DNA from: JAKOWB01 sp038363005
GTDB taxonomy: Bacteria; Pseudomonadota; Alphaproteobacteria; Kiloniellales; JACOMY01
Length of the DNA: 64,000 bases
NCBI GenBank assembly: GCA_038363005.1
Contig: JBBQBI010000020.1
Location: 31,201 to 95,200 of the forward strand
Direction: 5' to 3'
The notes beneath the pieces were generated by a model. That model was not told where the DNA came from. It searched no databases and worked only from the letters and a program-made list of their open reading frames with translations. The translations under genes and the position numbers were made by a program. Of the stretch, positions 15,500-24,036 are shown piece after piece. Within the stretch, counting starts at the first letter, position 1; every line of letters begins with the position of its first letter.

Positions 15500-16693
15500 T
15501 TAGATGCCTGACGCGGCGTCGATGTCCGCCGGCGTCAGGCCGGCCTCGGCCAGGACGGCCTGGGTGTCCTGGCCCAGCGACTGCGTCGGCGATTCCAGCG
15601 GCGGTGCCAGGCCCTCGGCCAGGATGGTACCTCGCAGCGCACGCAGCGCACCCTCGGTCGGGTGCCGGTCCTCCTGCAGCAGGCCGACGGCCAGCAGGTG
15701 CGGGTCTTCCGGCAGGCTCTCCAGCGTGTGGCAGGGCATGGCCGGCACGTCGGCCGCGGCAAAGGCGGCGAGCCAGTCGGTCGTGGTCCTCCCCAGTAGC
15801 GCGGTGGCGCGGAAGGCGAACCAGTCCTTCGCGTTGGCGACGCGGTCGGCCACCGTGCGATAGCGCGGGTCGGTGATCAGCTCCGGGCGGCCGACGATAC
15901 GCAGCAGCGCGTGGGTCTGCGCGTCGGTGTTGGAGGTGAGGCTGATCCAGCCATCGGCGGTGCGCAGCGGCTTGTTGTCGGCCTGCAGCACGCGCGGCTC
16001 GCCAGCCGGCCCCAGCGGCGGGCGGAAGGTCTGGCGGCCCAGGTGCTCCTGCAGCACGAAGGCGGCCATGGTCTCGTGCATCGGCACCTCGAGGGTGGCG
16101 CCCTCGCCGGTCGCGCCGCGCCGCACCAGCGCGGCCAGGATGGCACCGGCGGCGATCTCGCCCACCACATGGTCGCAGAGCAGCAGCGGCGCGTAGCGCG
16201 GCTCGCCGTCGCGCGCCAGGCTGAGCCCGGCCACGCCGGCCACGCCCTGCAGCACGGAGTCATAGGCCGGCAGGCCGCGATAGGGCCCGCCGGGGCCGAA
16301 GCCGGTGATGCAGCAGTGCACCAGGCGCGGCCGGCCAGCACGCGCCGCCGCGGCGTCGAGGCCGAGCCGCGCCAGTGCCTCCGGCCGGATGTTGGAAAGA
16401 AAGACGTCGCAGCGGTCCAGGATGCGACCCAGCGCGCGCCGCGCCGCCGGCCGCTTGAGGTCGAGGCAGACCGAGCGCTTGCCGCGGTTCAGGTGCAGGT
16501 AGCAGCCGCTCATGTCGCCGCTGGGCGAGGCGCCACCCAGGCGCCGCATCAAGTCGCCCTCCGCCGTCTCGATCTTGATCACCTCGGCGCCGTACTGCGC
16601 CAGGCGTAAGGTCGCCACCGGCCCCACCACCACCGAGGTGAGATCGAGCACGCGGAGGCCGGCCAGGGGCCGCAGGGCTGTCGGCTCGCTCAT
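15500..16693 (-). CDS. CaiB/BaiF family III CoA transferase
   Basis: The 397-residue protein shows the family III signatures: LAGLRVLDLTSVVVGPVATL at the start, LNRGKRSVCLDLK near residue 70-80, and CITGFGPGGPYRGLPAYDS with the catalytic aspartate at 145, which forms the acyl-CoA anhydride. These enzymes move CoA between carboxylic acids in the cytosol. The start overlaps the MaoC-type gene stop by four bases (ATGA), so the two are tightly coupled. In this operon it probably activates or exchanges CoA on an acid released by the flanking esterases. That is inference from context. Confidence 0.93.
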   Translation of the reverse strand: MSEPTALRPLAGLRVLDLTSVVVGPVATLRLAQYGAEVIKIETAEGDLMRRLGGASPSGDMSGCYLHLNRGKRSVCLDLKRPAARRALGRILDRCDVFLSNIRPEALARLGLDAAAARAGRPRLVHCCITGFGPGGPYRGLPAYDSVLQGVAGVAGLSLARDGEPRYAPLLLCDHVVGEIAAGAILAALVRRGATGEGATLEVPMHETMAAFVLQEHLGRQTFRPPLGPAGEPRVLQADNKPLRTADGWISLTSNTDAQTHALLRIVGRPELITDPRYRTVADRVANAKDWFAFRATALLGRTTTDWLAAFAAADVPAMPCHTLESLPEDPHLLAVGLLQEDRHPTEGALRALRGTILAEGLAPPLESPTQSLGQDTQAVLAEAGLTPADIDAASGI

Positions 16694-17499
16694 CGGATCT
16701 CCATCTCCACGGCGCAGCGCGCCTCGTCGTCCTCGGCCCAGAGGCGCCAGGCCGCGCCGTCGCGCGCCGCCTTCAGCGTCATGGGCCGGCCGCAGTAGAG
16801 CGGCGCCAGGTTGCGCACGGCAAGGCTGGCCGGCGCCGCGCCGCCAAGCCGCCGTTGCAGGTCTAGTAGCAGCAGGGCGGTCAGGCCGCCGTTCACCACC
16901 AGCGCCGGATAGCCCTCGACGCCCTGCGCGTAGGGCAGGTCGTAGTGGATGCGGTGCGCGTTGAAGGTGAGCATGCAGTAGCGCTGCAGCAGCACCTCGT
17001 CCGGCGTCCGGGTCTCGGCATGCGAGGCCGGTCGTGGCGTGCCCGCCGGCGCGGGCGGCGACGGCGCCTCCGACGTCTCGCGGTAGAGCAGGTCCTCCTC
17101 CTCCACCACGGCGGGAAGCGCCGCCGCCTCGACGAAGATCTCGTGCCGACGCGTGATGACAACCAGCGGTCCGCCGCGCCCCGCCTTGCGGACCTGCGAC
17201 AGCACCTGGCGGCGGCGGCGCAACGTCGCGCCGATGGCGATCTCACCGGCGAAGCGGGTACGCCGGCCGCCGAGCATCAGCCGGGGCCGCTTGAGGCCAA
17301 GCTCCGGTGGCGGCACGAAGCCGTCGCTGCCGAGCCCGGCCTGCGGCAGCAGCGGCGCGAAGAGGATGCAGTGCCAGCCGCGCGGCAAGGCCTGCCCCTC
17401 GGCGACCCTCGCGGGGTCGCGGTCGAGCAGCGCCGCCGCGCGCCGTGCCAGCGGCAGGGCGCAGCGCTCATCTTCCCAGCTCTCAGGCGGCAAGATCAT
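16690..17499 (-). CDS. MaoC-like acyl-CoA dehydratase (two-domain, FAS1-type)
   Basis: About 269 residues: an N-terminal hot-dog domain and a C-terminal domain with FNAHRIHYDLPYAQGVEGYPALVVNGGL, the hydratase-2-like motif that holds the catalytic Asp/His pair. Proteins of this arrangement include mesaconyl- or itaconyl-CoA hydratase-like enzymes that add or remove water from enoyl-CoA. The chosen ATG at 17499 follows GGAG seven bases upstream and makes a 17-base overlap with the thiolase-like gene. It is followed by the CoA transferase gene through an ATGA overlap. The exact substrate cannot be read from sequence. Confidence 0.85.
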   Translation of the reverse strand: MILPPESWEDERCALPLARRAAALLDRDPARVAEGQALPRGWHCILFAPLLPQAGLGSDGFVPPPELGLKRPRLMLGGRRTRFAGEIAIGATLRRRRQVLSQVRKAGRGGPLVVITRRHEIFVEAAALPAVVEEEDLLYRETSEAPSPPAPAGTPRPASHAETRTPDEVLLQRYCMLTFNAHRIHYDLPYAQGVEGYPALVVNGGLTALLLLDLQRRLGGAAPASLAVRNLAPLYCGRPMTLKAARDGAAWRLWAEDDEARCAVEMEIR

Positions 17500-18970
17500 G
17501 GCGCCACTCCGGCTGGCCATCGGTGCCACTTGTCACCCGCCCCGCGTCGCCGACCGGCGAACGCTCGAACTGCGCCAGCGCGGCGATGCTGTCGCGATCA
17601 CCAGGCGAGATGCGGGCCAGAAGGCGCGCACCCTGTGCGCCGCGGCAGATCGCCAGGCCGCCCGCCGGCGCCCCAGCGCGGTCATAAAGGATCGTGAAGC
17701 TTTCCAGCCTGGCACTGCTGCGCTGCGACTGGTCGAGCGGCGGCGCCGCCTCGGCCAGGTCCGGCAGGTCCAGCGTTGTAGCCAGCGGCGCCGGGGCCGC
17801 TGCGCCCGACAGCAGCAACGCGTGGTGCGCGGTCAGCCAGCCACCCTGGCCGTAGAGCAGGCCCAGCGCGCCCGGCGCGGCGCGCAGCCGCTCGACCAGC
17901 GCCACGGTTGCATGTGTCATGTAGTTGTTCAGCGGCGCGCCGAAGAAGGTGAGGCCGCCGGTCACCGTGGTCGGTGTGCCGTCAGCCAGCTGCAGGCTGC
18001 GCGCCGCCAGCTTGGGCACGCAGGGAAAGCAACTATAGAGCTCCACCAGGTCGAAGGCGCGCTCGCCGGCCAGGGTCTGCGCCGCCGCCAGCACGCGGTG
18101 CTGCGCCGGGCTCCGGCTGTAGTCGGCGCGCCGCAGCAGCTCGACGGGCGCGCGCGCCGCGGCACCGCCCCAGAGGTGGACCAGCCGCGCCTCGGGAATG
18201 CCGAGCGCGCGGGCCCGCGCCAGGCTGGTCAGCAGCACCGCCGCGCCCTGGTTTACCGTCGGGTTCGCGGTCATGAGCTTGGTATAGGGCCAGGCGATGC
18301 GGCGGTTGCCGGCGCTCTCCTCGGCGATCTCCGCCGCCGCGTACGGCCGGCGAATCCAGGCTGCGGGCCGGGTCGCCGCGACCCCAGCATAGTCTGCCCA
18401 GAGCGCCGCCGAGGCGGCCTGCTCCCGCGCCGGCGTGGACCCCCAGGCCGCTGTCAGCGCGGTCTCGTAAATCGCATAGGCCTGCACTGGCTGGTTGAGA
18501 CCAAGGGCGCGCACAAAGGCCGGCTGCGCCGCCGCGGCGCGCGGCGCTGGCACCCCAGTTTCGGCCCACGGTAGCGCAAGGCCGGCGCGCGCGGCGTGGC
18601 GCAGCGCCTGCTCTGCCTCGGCGCCGACCACGGCGGCGGTCTCGCTTTGGCCGGCGGCGATGGCCAGCGCCGCCGCCTGCAGGGCGCGCAGCGGTTGATG
18701 CCCGCCGACCGGGGCGTCCACCAGCAAGGCCGGCGACAACCCGAGGCGCTGCGCCAGCCGCGCCGCTGGCTGCGCCACCGGCCAGGAGGCGGCCTGCATC
18801 ACCGCCAGGCTGTCGAGCGCCGGCAGCAGTCGCGCGCCGGCATCGGCCTCGGCCAGGCCAAGAGCCGCGACCATGAGGTCGCGCGGCGAGCGCGCCGCGC
18901 CCGGATCCGCCGGGCGGTCGGCCAGCTCGCCGACGCCGACGATCACCGGGATGCGCGCGGCGTCGGGCAT
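17483..18970 (-). CDS. Thiolase-like acetyl-CoA acetyltransferase family protein
   Basis: About 495 residues, in the range of the longer SCP2/lipid-transfer-type thiolases. The N-terminus IPVIVGVGELADRPADP and later GHQPLRALQAAALAIAAGQSETAAVVGAEAE are thiolase-fold features. The expected nucleophile region reads VELYSCFPCVPKLAA, and GGLTFFGAPLNNYMTHA matches the GG and catalytic histidine area of the family. It would cleave or form a 3-oxoacyl-CoA, or may be a non-catalytic partner. It starts four bases after the stop of the esterase upstream and overlaps the MaoC gene, so it is part of the same operon. Confidence 0.82.
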   Translation of the reverse strand: MPDAARIPVIVGVGELADRPADPGAARSPRDLMVAALGLAEADAGARLLPALDSLAVMQAASWPVAQPAARLAQRLGLSPALLVDAPVGGHQPLRALQAAALAIAAGQSETAAVVGAEAEQALRHAARAGLALPWAETGVPAPRAAAAQPAFVRALGLNQPVQAYAIYETALTAAWGSTPAREQAASAALWADYAGVAATRPAAWIRRPYAAAEIAEESAGNRRIAWPYTKLMTANPTVNQGAAVLLTSLARARALGIPEARLVHLWGGAAARAPVELLRRADYSRSPAQHRVLAAAQTLAGERAFDLVELYSCFPCVPKLAARSLQLADGTPTTVTGGLTFFGAPLNNYMTHATVALVERLRAAPGALGLLYGQGGWLTAHHALLLSGAAAPAPLATTLDLPDLAEAAPPLDQSQRSSARLESFTILYDRAGAPAGGLAICRGAQGARLLARISPGDRDSIAALAQFERSPVGDAGRVTSGTDGQPEWRHDLAA

Positions 18971-18974
18971 GGCG

Positions 18975-20159
18975 CTAGAGCGCGGCGGCGATGGCGTCGA
19001 AGCAGGCGATGTCGTCCATCCCGGTTTCCTCCGTCGAGGCTTCCGGCCGCGAGGCCAGCTTGACGATGGAAACCCCGCGCGCGCGGTCGCCATAGAGCCA
19101 CTGGCCGTGGATGCCGGCCGCCATGAAGCGCGAGCCGCGCCGGTCGCTGAGGTACCACTGGCTGCGGTAGTTCCCCTCGCCGCCCGGCAGCATGTAGTCG
19201 AACTCGGTGCCGGCCCAGCAGGCGGGATCACCGCCGGTCAGGATGTCGTCGATCCACCAGGCCGGCAGCACCTGCCGGCCCTCGGCGCGGCCCTGGCAGC
19301 GCACCAGTTCGGTCACGCGGCCGAAGTCGCGCAGCGTCGCCGCCATGCCGCCGCCGGTGCGCGGCGCGCCCAGGCGGTCGACGGCGATGTCGGCCGAGCA
19401 CTCCGCCCCCATCGGCTGCCAGAGATAGCGAGTGATGAGCGAGGCGAAGGACTGTCCCGCCGCGCGTTCGCCGATCCAGCCCAGCATCTCGCTGTTCGGC
19501 GTGAGGTAGCGGAAGCGCTGGCCGTGCGGCCCGGGCCGGCGACCGAAGCGCAGCAGGAAGGAGCGCGCGTCGAGCGGGTTCGCTGGATCGCGGGGCGGCG
19601 ACCAGCCGGCGGCCTCGCGCAGGCCGGCCAGCAGGCCCTGCGGATCCTCATAGGATTCGTCGTAGTCGAGCGACACCTGCATGTCGAGCAGGTGGCGCAC
19701 CGTCGCATCGCCCCAGCCGCTCTCCGCCGCCTCTGGCACATAGCGCGTGACCGGCGCGTCGGGGTCGAGCCGCCCCTCGTCGACCAGTGGGCCGAGGGTC
19801 AGGGCGGCGATCGACTTGGTGACCGAGAAGGCCAAGTGGTTGCGCGTCGGTGTCAGGCCGTTGCCATAGACCTCGGCGACGATCTCGCCGTGCTGCAGCA
19901 CCAGCAGGCCGTCGACGTGCGCCTCGGCCAGGAAGTCGGCAAGCGTGGTGCGGCCGCGGCCGCGATAGCGCTCGAACGTAAGGCTGCCGAAGTCGCGCAG
20001 CCGGCGCGGCAGGTGCCAGTGCCGCTCGGGGTCGCGCTCCACCGGCGCGGTGGGGATCACCTCGCGCATGTGCTGCACGCCCCAGTGGCTGAAGGGGTGG
20101 GTGCGCCAGTTGGCCAGGGTCACCTGGCGGTCGGGCGGCGGCGGAAAGGCATCCATCAT
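18975..20159 (-). CDS. Serine hydrolase, class C beta-lactamase/esterase-like (paralogue 2)
   Basis: The 394-residue protein is homologous along its whole length to the esterase at 14253-15431. It carries S112-VT-K115 (FSVTKSIAALTLG), RYLTPNSEMLGW and a DGRGS-like C-terminal segment. It is the first gene of the five-gene operon. The ATG at 20159 has an AAGGAG site nine bases upstream. Two TTCT-N6-AGAA palindromes lie about 50-85 bases upstream, next to the IclR regulator gene, and probably mark its operator. Two paralogous esterases at the head and tail suggest the pathway handles related ester or lactone substrates. Confidence 0.86.
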   Translation of the reverse strand: MMDAFPPPPDRQVTLANWRTHPFSHWGVQHMREVIPTAPVERDPERHWHLPRRLRDFGSLTFERYRGRGRTTLADFLAEAHVDGLLVLQHGEIVAEVYGNGLTPTRNHLAFSVTKSIAALTLGPLVDEGRLDPDAPVTRYVPEAAESGWGDATVRHLLDMQVSLDYDESYEDPQGLLAGLREAAGWSPPRDPANPLDARSFLLRFGRRPGPHGQRFRYLTPNSEMLGWIGERAAGQSFASLITRYLWQPMGAECSADIAVDRLGAPRTGGGMAATLRDFGRVTELVRCQGRAEGRQVLPAWWIDDILTGGDPACWAGTEFDYMLPGGEGNYRSQWYLSDRRGSRFMAAGIHGQWLYGDRARGVSIVKLASRPEASTEETGMDDIACFDAIAAAL

Positions 20160-20209
20160 GGCGCGGGTCTCCTTCGGCTCCCCGCAGCCTGCGGCGTCGG
20201 GTGGCGATA

Positions 20210-20242
20210 TTCTATTCAGAGAAGGACATTCTTTATCCAGAA
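20210..20242 (-). promoter_or_regulatory. Tandem TTCT-N6-AGAA palindromes, candidate IclR operator
   Basis: Two copies of TTCT-N6-AGAA lie at 20210-20223 and 20229-20242, 19 bases apart (start to start, about two helical turns). The second extends to ACATTCT-N6-AGAATGT (20226-20245) and covers the stop codon of the IclR gene. They lie between the regulator gene and the first gene of the esterase/CoA transferase operon. IclR proteins bind short palindromes, often in tandem. Binding is inferred. Confidence 0.6.
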
Positions 20243-21006
20243 TGTGAACCGAAGAGCGCCGCGCCGAGGCGCTGGGCCAGGGCTGCGAGCTCCCGGCCGA
20301 TGCCCTGCAGCGTGCGGCGCGGCAGCAGGCCGGCGATGGCGATGCCGCTGAGGCCGAGGCGCGGGCGACCTTCGCGGTCGACGATCACCGCCGCCGCCGC
20401 GTCGACGCCGCGAAACAGCTGCCCGCAGTCCAGCGCGTAGCCCAGGCGCCGGGCCTGCTCCACCTGCGCCTGCCAGTCGGCGAAGCTGGGCGCAGCCTGC
20501 CACTGCAGCCTGGCGAAGGCCTGGCGCAGCGCGGCGCTGTCCAGGCCGCGCGCCGCCGCCACCGCGCGCCCCACGGCGCCGGCGGTGGCCGGCAGGCGGA
20601 TGCCGACCTGCATGTCGATGCGTACCGCCTGGGTGGAGGCGACACGCTCCACCAGCACCAGGCGGTCGCCCGCGGTCACCTGCCACAGCGCCAGCAGCAG
20701 GTCGCGCCCCTCGCCCAGGCGCTGCAGCTCGGGGCGGATCAGCTCGGCCGCGTTGGCGCCCAGCAGGCCCAGCGACAGCTCCAGCAGGCCATAGCCCAGG
20801 CGGTAGCTCTTGGCCGCCGGGTCGAAGGCGACGATGCCCTCGGCCGCCAGGGTGCGCAGGATGTTGAAGCAGGTGGAGGGATTGAGGCCGGTGTCGCGCG
20901 CGATGGCGGTAACGCCGGCCGGGCGCCCCTGCGCCGCCAGGTGGCGCAGTAGCTTCAGCGCCTGCACCACGGCGCCGACGCTGGTACCGCCGGAGGTCTC
21001 GCTCAT
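20233..21006 (-). CDS. IclR family transcriptional regulator
   Basis: The product has an N-terminal winged helix (AVVQALKLLRHLAAQGRPAGVTAIARDTGLNPST around residues 10-45) and a C-terminal IclR effector domain with the segments VERVASTQAVRIDMQVG and AAVIVDREGRPRLGLSG. IclR proteins bind small carboxylates and repress or activate catabolic operons. It lies just upstream of the esterase/CoA transferase operon in the same direction, so that operon is the likely target. The ATG at 21006 has its GGAG only two bases away; a GTG at 21030 in the same frame is an alternative start. Confidence 0.9.
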   Translation of the reverse strand: MSETSGGTSVGAVVQALKLLRHLAAQGRPAGVTAIARDTGLNPSTCFNILRTLAAEGIVAFDPAAKSYRLGYGLLELSLGLLGANAAELIRPELQRLGEGRDLLLALWQVTAGDRLVLVERVASTQAVRIDMQVGIRLPATAGAVGRAVAAARGLDSAALRQAFARLQWQAAPSFADWQAQVEQARRLGYALDCGQLFRGVDAAAAVIVDREGRPRLGLSGIAIAGLLPRRTLQGIGRELAALAQRLGAALFGSHSG

Positions 21007-21048
21007 TCTCCAGAGCGTAGGGGATTTCACCGCGAGAAGGAACGCCGC

Positions 21049-21840
21049 CTAGCCGGCGCGCCGCGCATCCCGCAGCAGGCAGTCGTCATCCAGCGGCACG
21101 ACGGGGCTGAGGTCGTGGTGGTGCTGCCAGTCGGGGCGCTTGTGGCTGGTCCCGGCGTTGCTGACTGGATTCAGGATCAGCGAGAAGATGCGCCGGTTCC
21201 AGGGCGACATGTTGGGCGGCGAGCCATGCACCAGGCTGTCGCCGAAGATCAGCGCCGTGCCAGCCGGGCCCTTGGCCGAGACGATGCCGCGCTCGCCGGC
21301 CAGGCGCGCGATGTCCGCGCCCTCGACGCACCACAGCGGATAGCTGGTGGTGACGCTGTCGAGATGCGTCGGCGCCGGGCCGCCCTCGTGCGAGCCGGGG
21401 ATGAACCACAGCGGCCCGTTGAACTCGCTCACCTCGTCCAGAAGGATATGGAGGTTGAGGGCCAGCGGCTTGGGCACGCCGTCCTCGCGATGGTGCGTGG
21501 CGAAGTCGTAGTGCCATTGCCAGAGGTCGCCGCCAAAGGCTGCCTTCACGTTGACCTTCACCTGCTGGATGTAGAGCTGGTCGTCGTTCAGGATCTGCAT
21601 CGCCGGCTCGACCAGGCGCGGATGGCGCACCACGCGGGCATAGGTGCCGTCGCGCAGGTGCAGCCCCATCGTGGTGCGCACCAGGCCGCTCTTCTCGCGG
21701 AAGTTCGCCGCCGTGTCCTCGGCATAGAGCGCCGGCAGCGCGGCGGTCAGCGCGGCGACCTCCGCCGGGGAGAAGAGGCTCGGCAGGACGAGGAAGCCAT
21801 CCTCGTGGAAACGCTTGAGCTGCTCGGCGGTGAGGCGCAT
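21049..21840 (-). CDS. Phytanoyl-CoA dioxygenase (PhyH)-like Fe(II)/2-oxoglutarate oxygenase
   Basis: The 263-residue protein has the PhyH start FHEDGFLVLPSLFSPAEVA and the Fe(II) facial triad H110-x-D112 (WHYDF), with a distal histidine in SLVHGSPPNMSPWNRR followed by the 2-oxoglutarate arginine. PhyH proteins hydroxylate a wide range of small molecules. It is divergent from the LysR gene across 99 bases that hold a strong palindrome, so it is a probable LysR target. It is 42 bases upstream of the IclR gene on the same strand and might be transcribed with it. Substrate is unknown. Confidence 0.87.
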   Translation of the reverse strand: MRLTAEQLKRFHEDGFLVLPSLFSPAEVAALTAALPALYAEDTAANFREKSGLVRTTMGLHLRDGTYARVVRHPRLVEPAMQILNDDQLYIQQVKVNVKAAFGGDLWQWHYDFATHHREDGVPKPLALNLHILLDEVSEFNGPLWFIPGSHEGGPAPTHLDSVTTSYPLWCVEGADIARLAGERGIVSAKGPAGTALIFGDSLVHGSPPNMSPWNRRIFSLILNPVSNAGTSHKRPDWQHHHDLSPVVPLDDDCLLRDARRAG

Positions 21841-21917
21841 GGACGGAGTCCCTTTCGGTCGCTACGCGAGAGCATGCGGCCGGGCGAGGCCCTGTGACAA
21901 ACGCCTTCTTCTCACCT

Positions 21918-21942
21918 CATGCGTGAGCTATGATCACGCATG
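21918..21942. promoter_or_regulatory. Perfect 9-bp palindrome with 7-bp spacer at the LysR start, candidate LysR box
   Basis: The arms CATGCGTGA and TCACGCATG flank the spacer GCTATGA. The right arm contains the ATG of the LysR gene. The position between two divergent genes and the T-N11-A-like symmetry fit a LysR-type binding site for autoregulation and control of the PhyH-like gene. Confidence 0.6.
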
Positions 21943-22827
21943 CCGCGCCTGCCGCCGCTGAAGACCCTGGCCGATTTCGCCGCCGCCGGACGCTACCTCT
22001 CCTTCACCAAGGCGGCCGAGGAGCTGGGCGTGACGCACGGCGCGGTCAGCCGCCAGATCAAGGCGCTGGAGGATTTCCTCGGCCAGCCGCTGTTCCGCCG
22101 CCTGACCCGCCGCATCGAGCTGACCGAGGCCGGGCGCGCCTACCTGCCGGCCGTGCAGCGCCTGCTGGACGAGCTGGCGAGCGAGACCGACCGGGTGCGC
22201 CAGGCTGGCGGCGGCCGGCGCCTGACCGTCTCCACCGGGGTCTCCTTCGCCATGAAATGGCTGGCACCGCGGCTGCCGCGCTTCCAGTCGGCGCACCCGG
22301 CGATCGAGTTCCACCTCGACGTCAGCGACCAGGTGCCGGACCTGGAGCGCGGCTTCGCCGACGCCGCCGTCTTTCATGGCACCGGGCGCTTTCCCGGCCT
22401 CGTCGCCGAGCGGGTGTTCGACGAGACGGTCGTGCCGGTCTGCGCGCCGGCGCTGCTGCGCCAAGGACCGGCGCTCCGCAATCCGGCAGACCTGCTGTCT
22501 CGCGTGCTGCTGCACGAGGACCGCATGCTGCCCGACTGGCCGCACTGGTTCGCGGCGCAGGGTGTGACCGGCATCGACACGGCGCGCGGCCCGCGCTTCA
22601 GCCACGGCAGCCTGTTGCTCGAGGCCACGGCGCGCGGCGAGGGTGTCGCCCTGGGCCGCAGCCTGCTGATGGCCGAGGACCTGGCGGCCGGGCGCCTGGT
22701 CAAGCCGCTGGGCGACCTCTCCCTGCCGGCCGAGCGCGGCTTCGACCTGCTCTATCCGGCCGGCGCGCTGCAGCGCCCGGCGGTGGTGTCCTTCCGCGCC
22801 TGGCTACTGCAGGAACGGGACGGCTAG
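21940..22827 (+). CDS. LysR family transcriptional regulator (GcvA-like)
   Basis: The 295-residue protein starts with PPLKTLADFAAAGRYLSFTKAAEELGVTHGAVSRQIKALE, a GcvA-type winged helix-turn-helix (residues 5-60, shown here in part as KTLADFAAAGRYLSFTKAAE). The remaining 230 residues form a periplasmic-binding-protein-like effector domain. No ribosome site precedes the ATG, and that ATG lies in a 9-bp palindrome, so a leaderless or autoregulated start is possible. It is divergent from the PhyH-like gene and probably controls it. The stop TAG shares the CTAG with the convergent DUF1330 gene. Confidence 0.93.
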   Translation: MPRLPPLKTLADFAAAGRYLSFTKAAEELGVTHGAVSRQIKALEDFLGQPLFRRLTRRIELTEAGRAYLPAVQRLLDELASETDRVRQAGGGRRLTVSTGVSFAMKWLAPRLPRFQSAHPAIEFHLDVSDQVPDLERGFADAAVFHGTGRFPGLVAERVFDETVVPVCAPALLRQGPALRNPADLLSRVLLHEDRMLPDWPHWFAAQGVTGIDTARGPRFSHGSLLLEATARGEGVALGRSLLMAEDLAAGRLVKPLGDLSLPAERGFDLLYPAGALQRPAVVSFRAWLLQERDG

Positions 22828-23111
22828 ACGCCTTCGAGCAGCGTCGCCCGTCCGGTCGCGGCGGCGAAGCGCAGCGGCAGGATCTTCTGGTATTCCGGCG
22901 AGTCATAGAAGCGCTTGGCCGCCGCCATGTCGGGAAACTCCAGGATGACCACGCGGCTGGAGACTGGCTCGCCCTCCAGCACCTCGGGGTTGCCACCCCG
23001 CACGATGAAGCGGCCGCCGTACTGCTGGATCACGCCCGGCGTCTGCGCCGTGTAGAGCTTGTAGGCCTCGGGGTCGGTGATACTGATCTGGGCGAGGAGA
23101 TAGGCGGCCAT
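22824..23111 (-). CDS. DUF1330 family small protein
   Basis: A 95-residue protein with a ferredoxin-like dimeric alpha/beta-barrel fold. AAYLLAQISITDPEAYKLYT at the start and VILEFPDMAAAKRFYDSPEYQ are the signatures of the DUF1330 (YjjA/YciI-like dimeric barrel) family. The ATG at 23111 has AAGGAG seven bases upstream; an upstream in-frame start at 23159 adds residues with no family similarity. The function of the family is not established. It lies alone between the convergent LysR gene and the divergent SDR gene. Confidence 0.85.
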   Translation of the reverse strand: MAAYLLAQISITDPEAYKLYTAQTPGVIQQYGGRFIVRGGNPEVLEGEPVSSRVVILEFPDMAAAKRFYDSPEYQKILPLRFAAATGRATLLEGV

Positions 23112-23197
23112 CGGGGCACTCCTTGGAAGCCGGCGCAACGGGCGGCTAGAGTGGCTCAAGCAATCTGCAACGACAACCCGAGGGGAAGGAACGAGAC

Positions 23198-23968
23198 ATG
23201 AGCGGCAGTGGACGGCTGGCCGGCAAGGTGGCCCTGGTGACCGGCGCCGGCAGCGGCTTCGGCGAGGGCATCGCCAAGCGCTTCGTCGAGGAGGGCGCGG
23301 CGGTCGCCGTGGTGGACCTGGACCAGGCGGCGGCCAAACGCGTCGCCGGGGAGCTGGTGAAGGCGGGCGGCAAGGCGCAGGCGATCGTCGCCGACGTCGG
23401 CCGCCAGGATCAGGTCGTGGCGATGATCCAGGCGACCGAGCAGGCCTTTGGGCGGCTCGACCTGCTGGTCAACAACGCCGGCTGGAGCCACAGCAACAAG
23501 CCGGTCGACCAGGTGACCGAGGCGGATTTCGACCGCCTCTTCACCGTCAACGTGAAGGCCATCTTCCTGGCGGTGAACGCGGTGCTGCCGCTGTTCCGCA
23601 AGCAGGGCGGCGGGGTGATCCTCAACACCAGCTCGACCGCGGCGCTGCGGCCGCGCCCAGGCCTGACCTGGTACAACGCCAGCAAGGGCGCGGTGAACAC
23701 CGCCACCAAGTCGCTGGCGGCCGAACTGGCGCCGGACAAGATCCGGGTCAACGCCATCTGCCCGGTGATCGGCGACACCGGGCTGACCACCACCTTCATG
23801 GGGGTGCCTAACACGCCGGAGAACCGCAAGAAGTTCCTGGCCGGCATCCCGCTCGGCCGCTTCTCCACCGCGCTCGACATCGCCAACGCGGCGCTCTTCC
23901 TCTGCTCGGCCGAGGCCGAGTTCCTCACCGGCGTCTGCATGGAGGTCGACGGCGGGCGCTGCATCTAG
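23198..23968 (+). CDS. SDR family NAD(P)-dependent oxidoreductase
   Basis: The 256-residue classical SDR has the cofactor motif TGAGSGFGEGIAKRF near residue 15, NNAG in LLVNNAGWSH, and the active site S-x12-Y-x3-K (NTSSTAALR then WYNASKG). The end, EVDGGRCI, is typical of short glucose or 3-oxoacyl reductase-like SDRs. It oxidises or reduces an alcohol/ketone in the cytosol. A GGGAAGG-type ribosome site precedes the ATG. Substrate cannot be inferred from neighbours. Confidence 0.92.
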   Translation: MSGSGRLAGKVALVTGAGSGFGEGIAKRFVEEGAAVAVVDLDQAAAKRVAGELVKAGGKAQAIVADVGRQDQVVAMIQATEQAFGRLDLLVNNAGWSHSNKPVDQVTEADFDRLFTVNVKAIFLAVNAVLPLFRKQGGGVILNTSSTAALRPRPGLTWYNASKGAVNTATKSLAAELAPDKIRVNAICPVIGDTGLTTTFMGVPNTPENRKKFLAGIPLGRFSTALDIANAALFLCSAEAEFLTGVCMEVDGGRCI

Positions 23969-23981
23969 CCGGCAAAGCAAA

Positions 23982-24009
23982 GGCCCGGCGGTCTTGCGAC
24001 CGCCGGGCC
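23982..24009. terminator. Hairpin terminator between convergent SDR and BI-1 genes
   Basis: A perfect 12-bp stem GGCCCGGCGGTC pairs with GACCGCCGGGCC around the loop TTGC. On the minus strand it is followed by TTTGCTTTGCC, a T-rich tail suited to end the BI-1 transcript. On the plus strand the tail is poor in T. Confidence 0.8.
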
Positions 24010-24036
24010 CGGTACTTGCATCCAGGATGACGCGGA

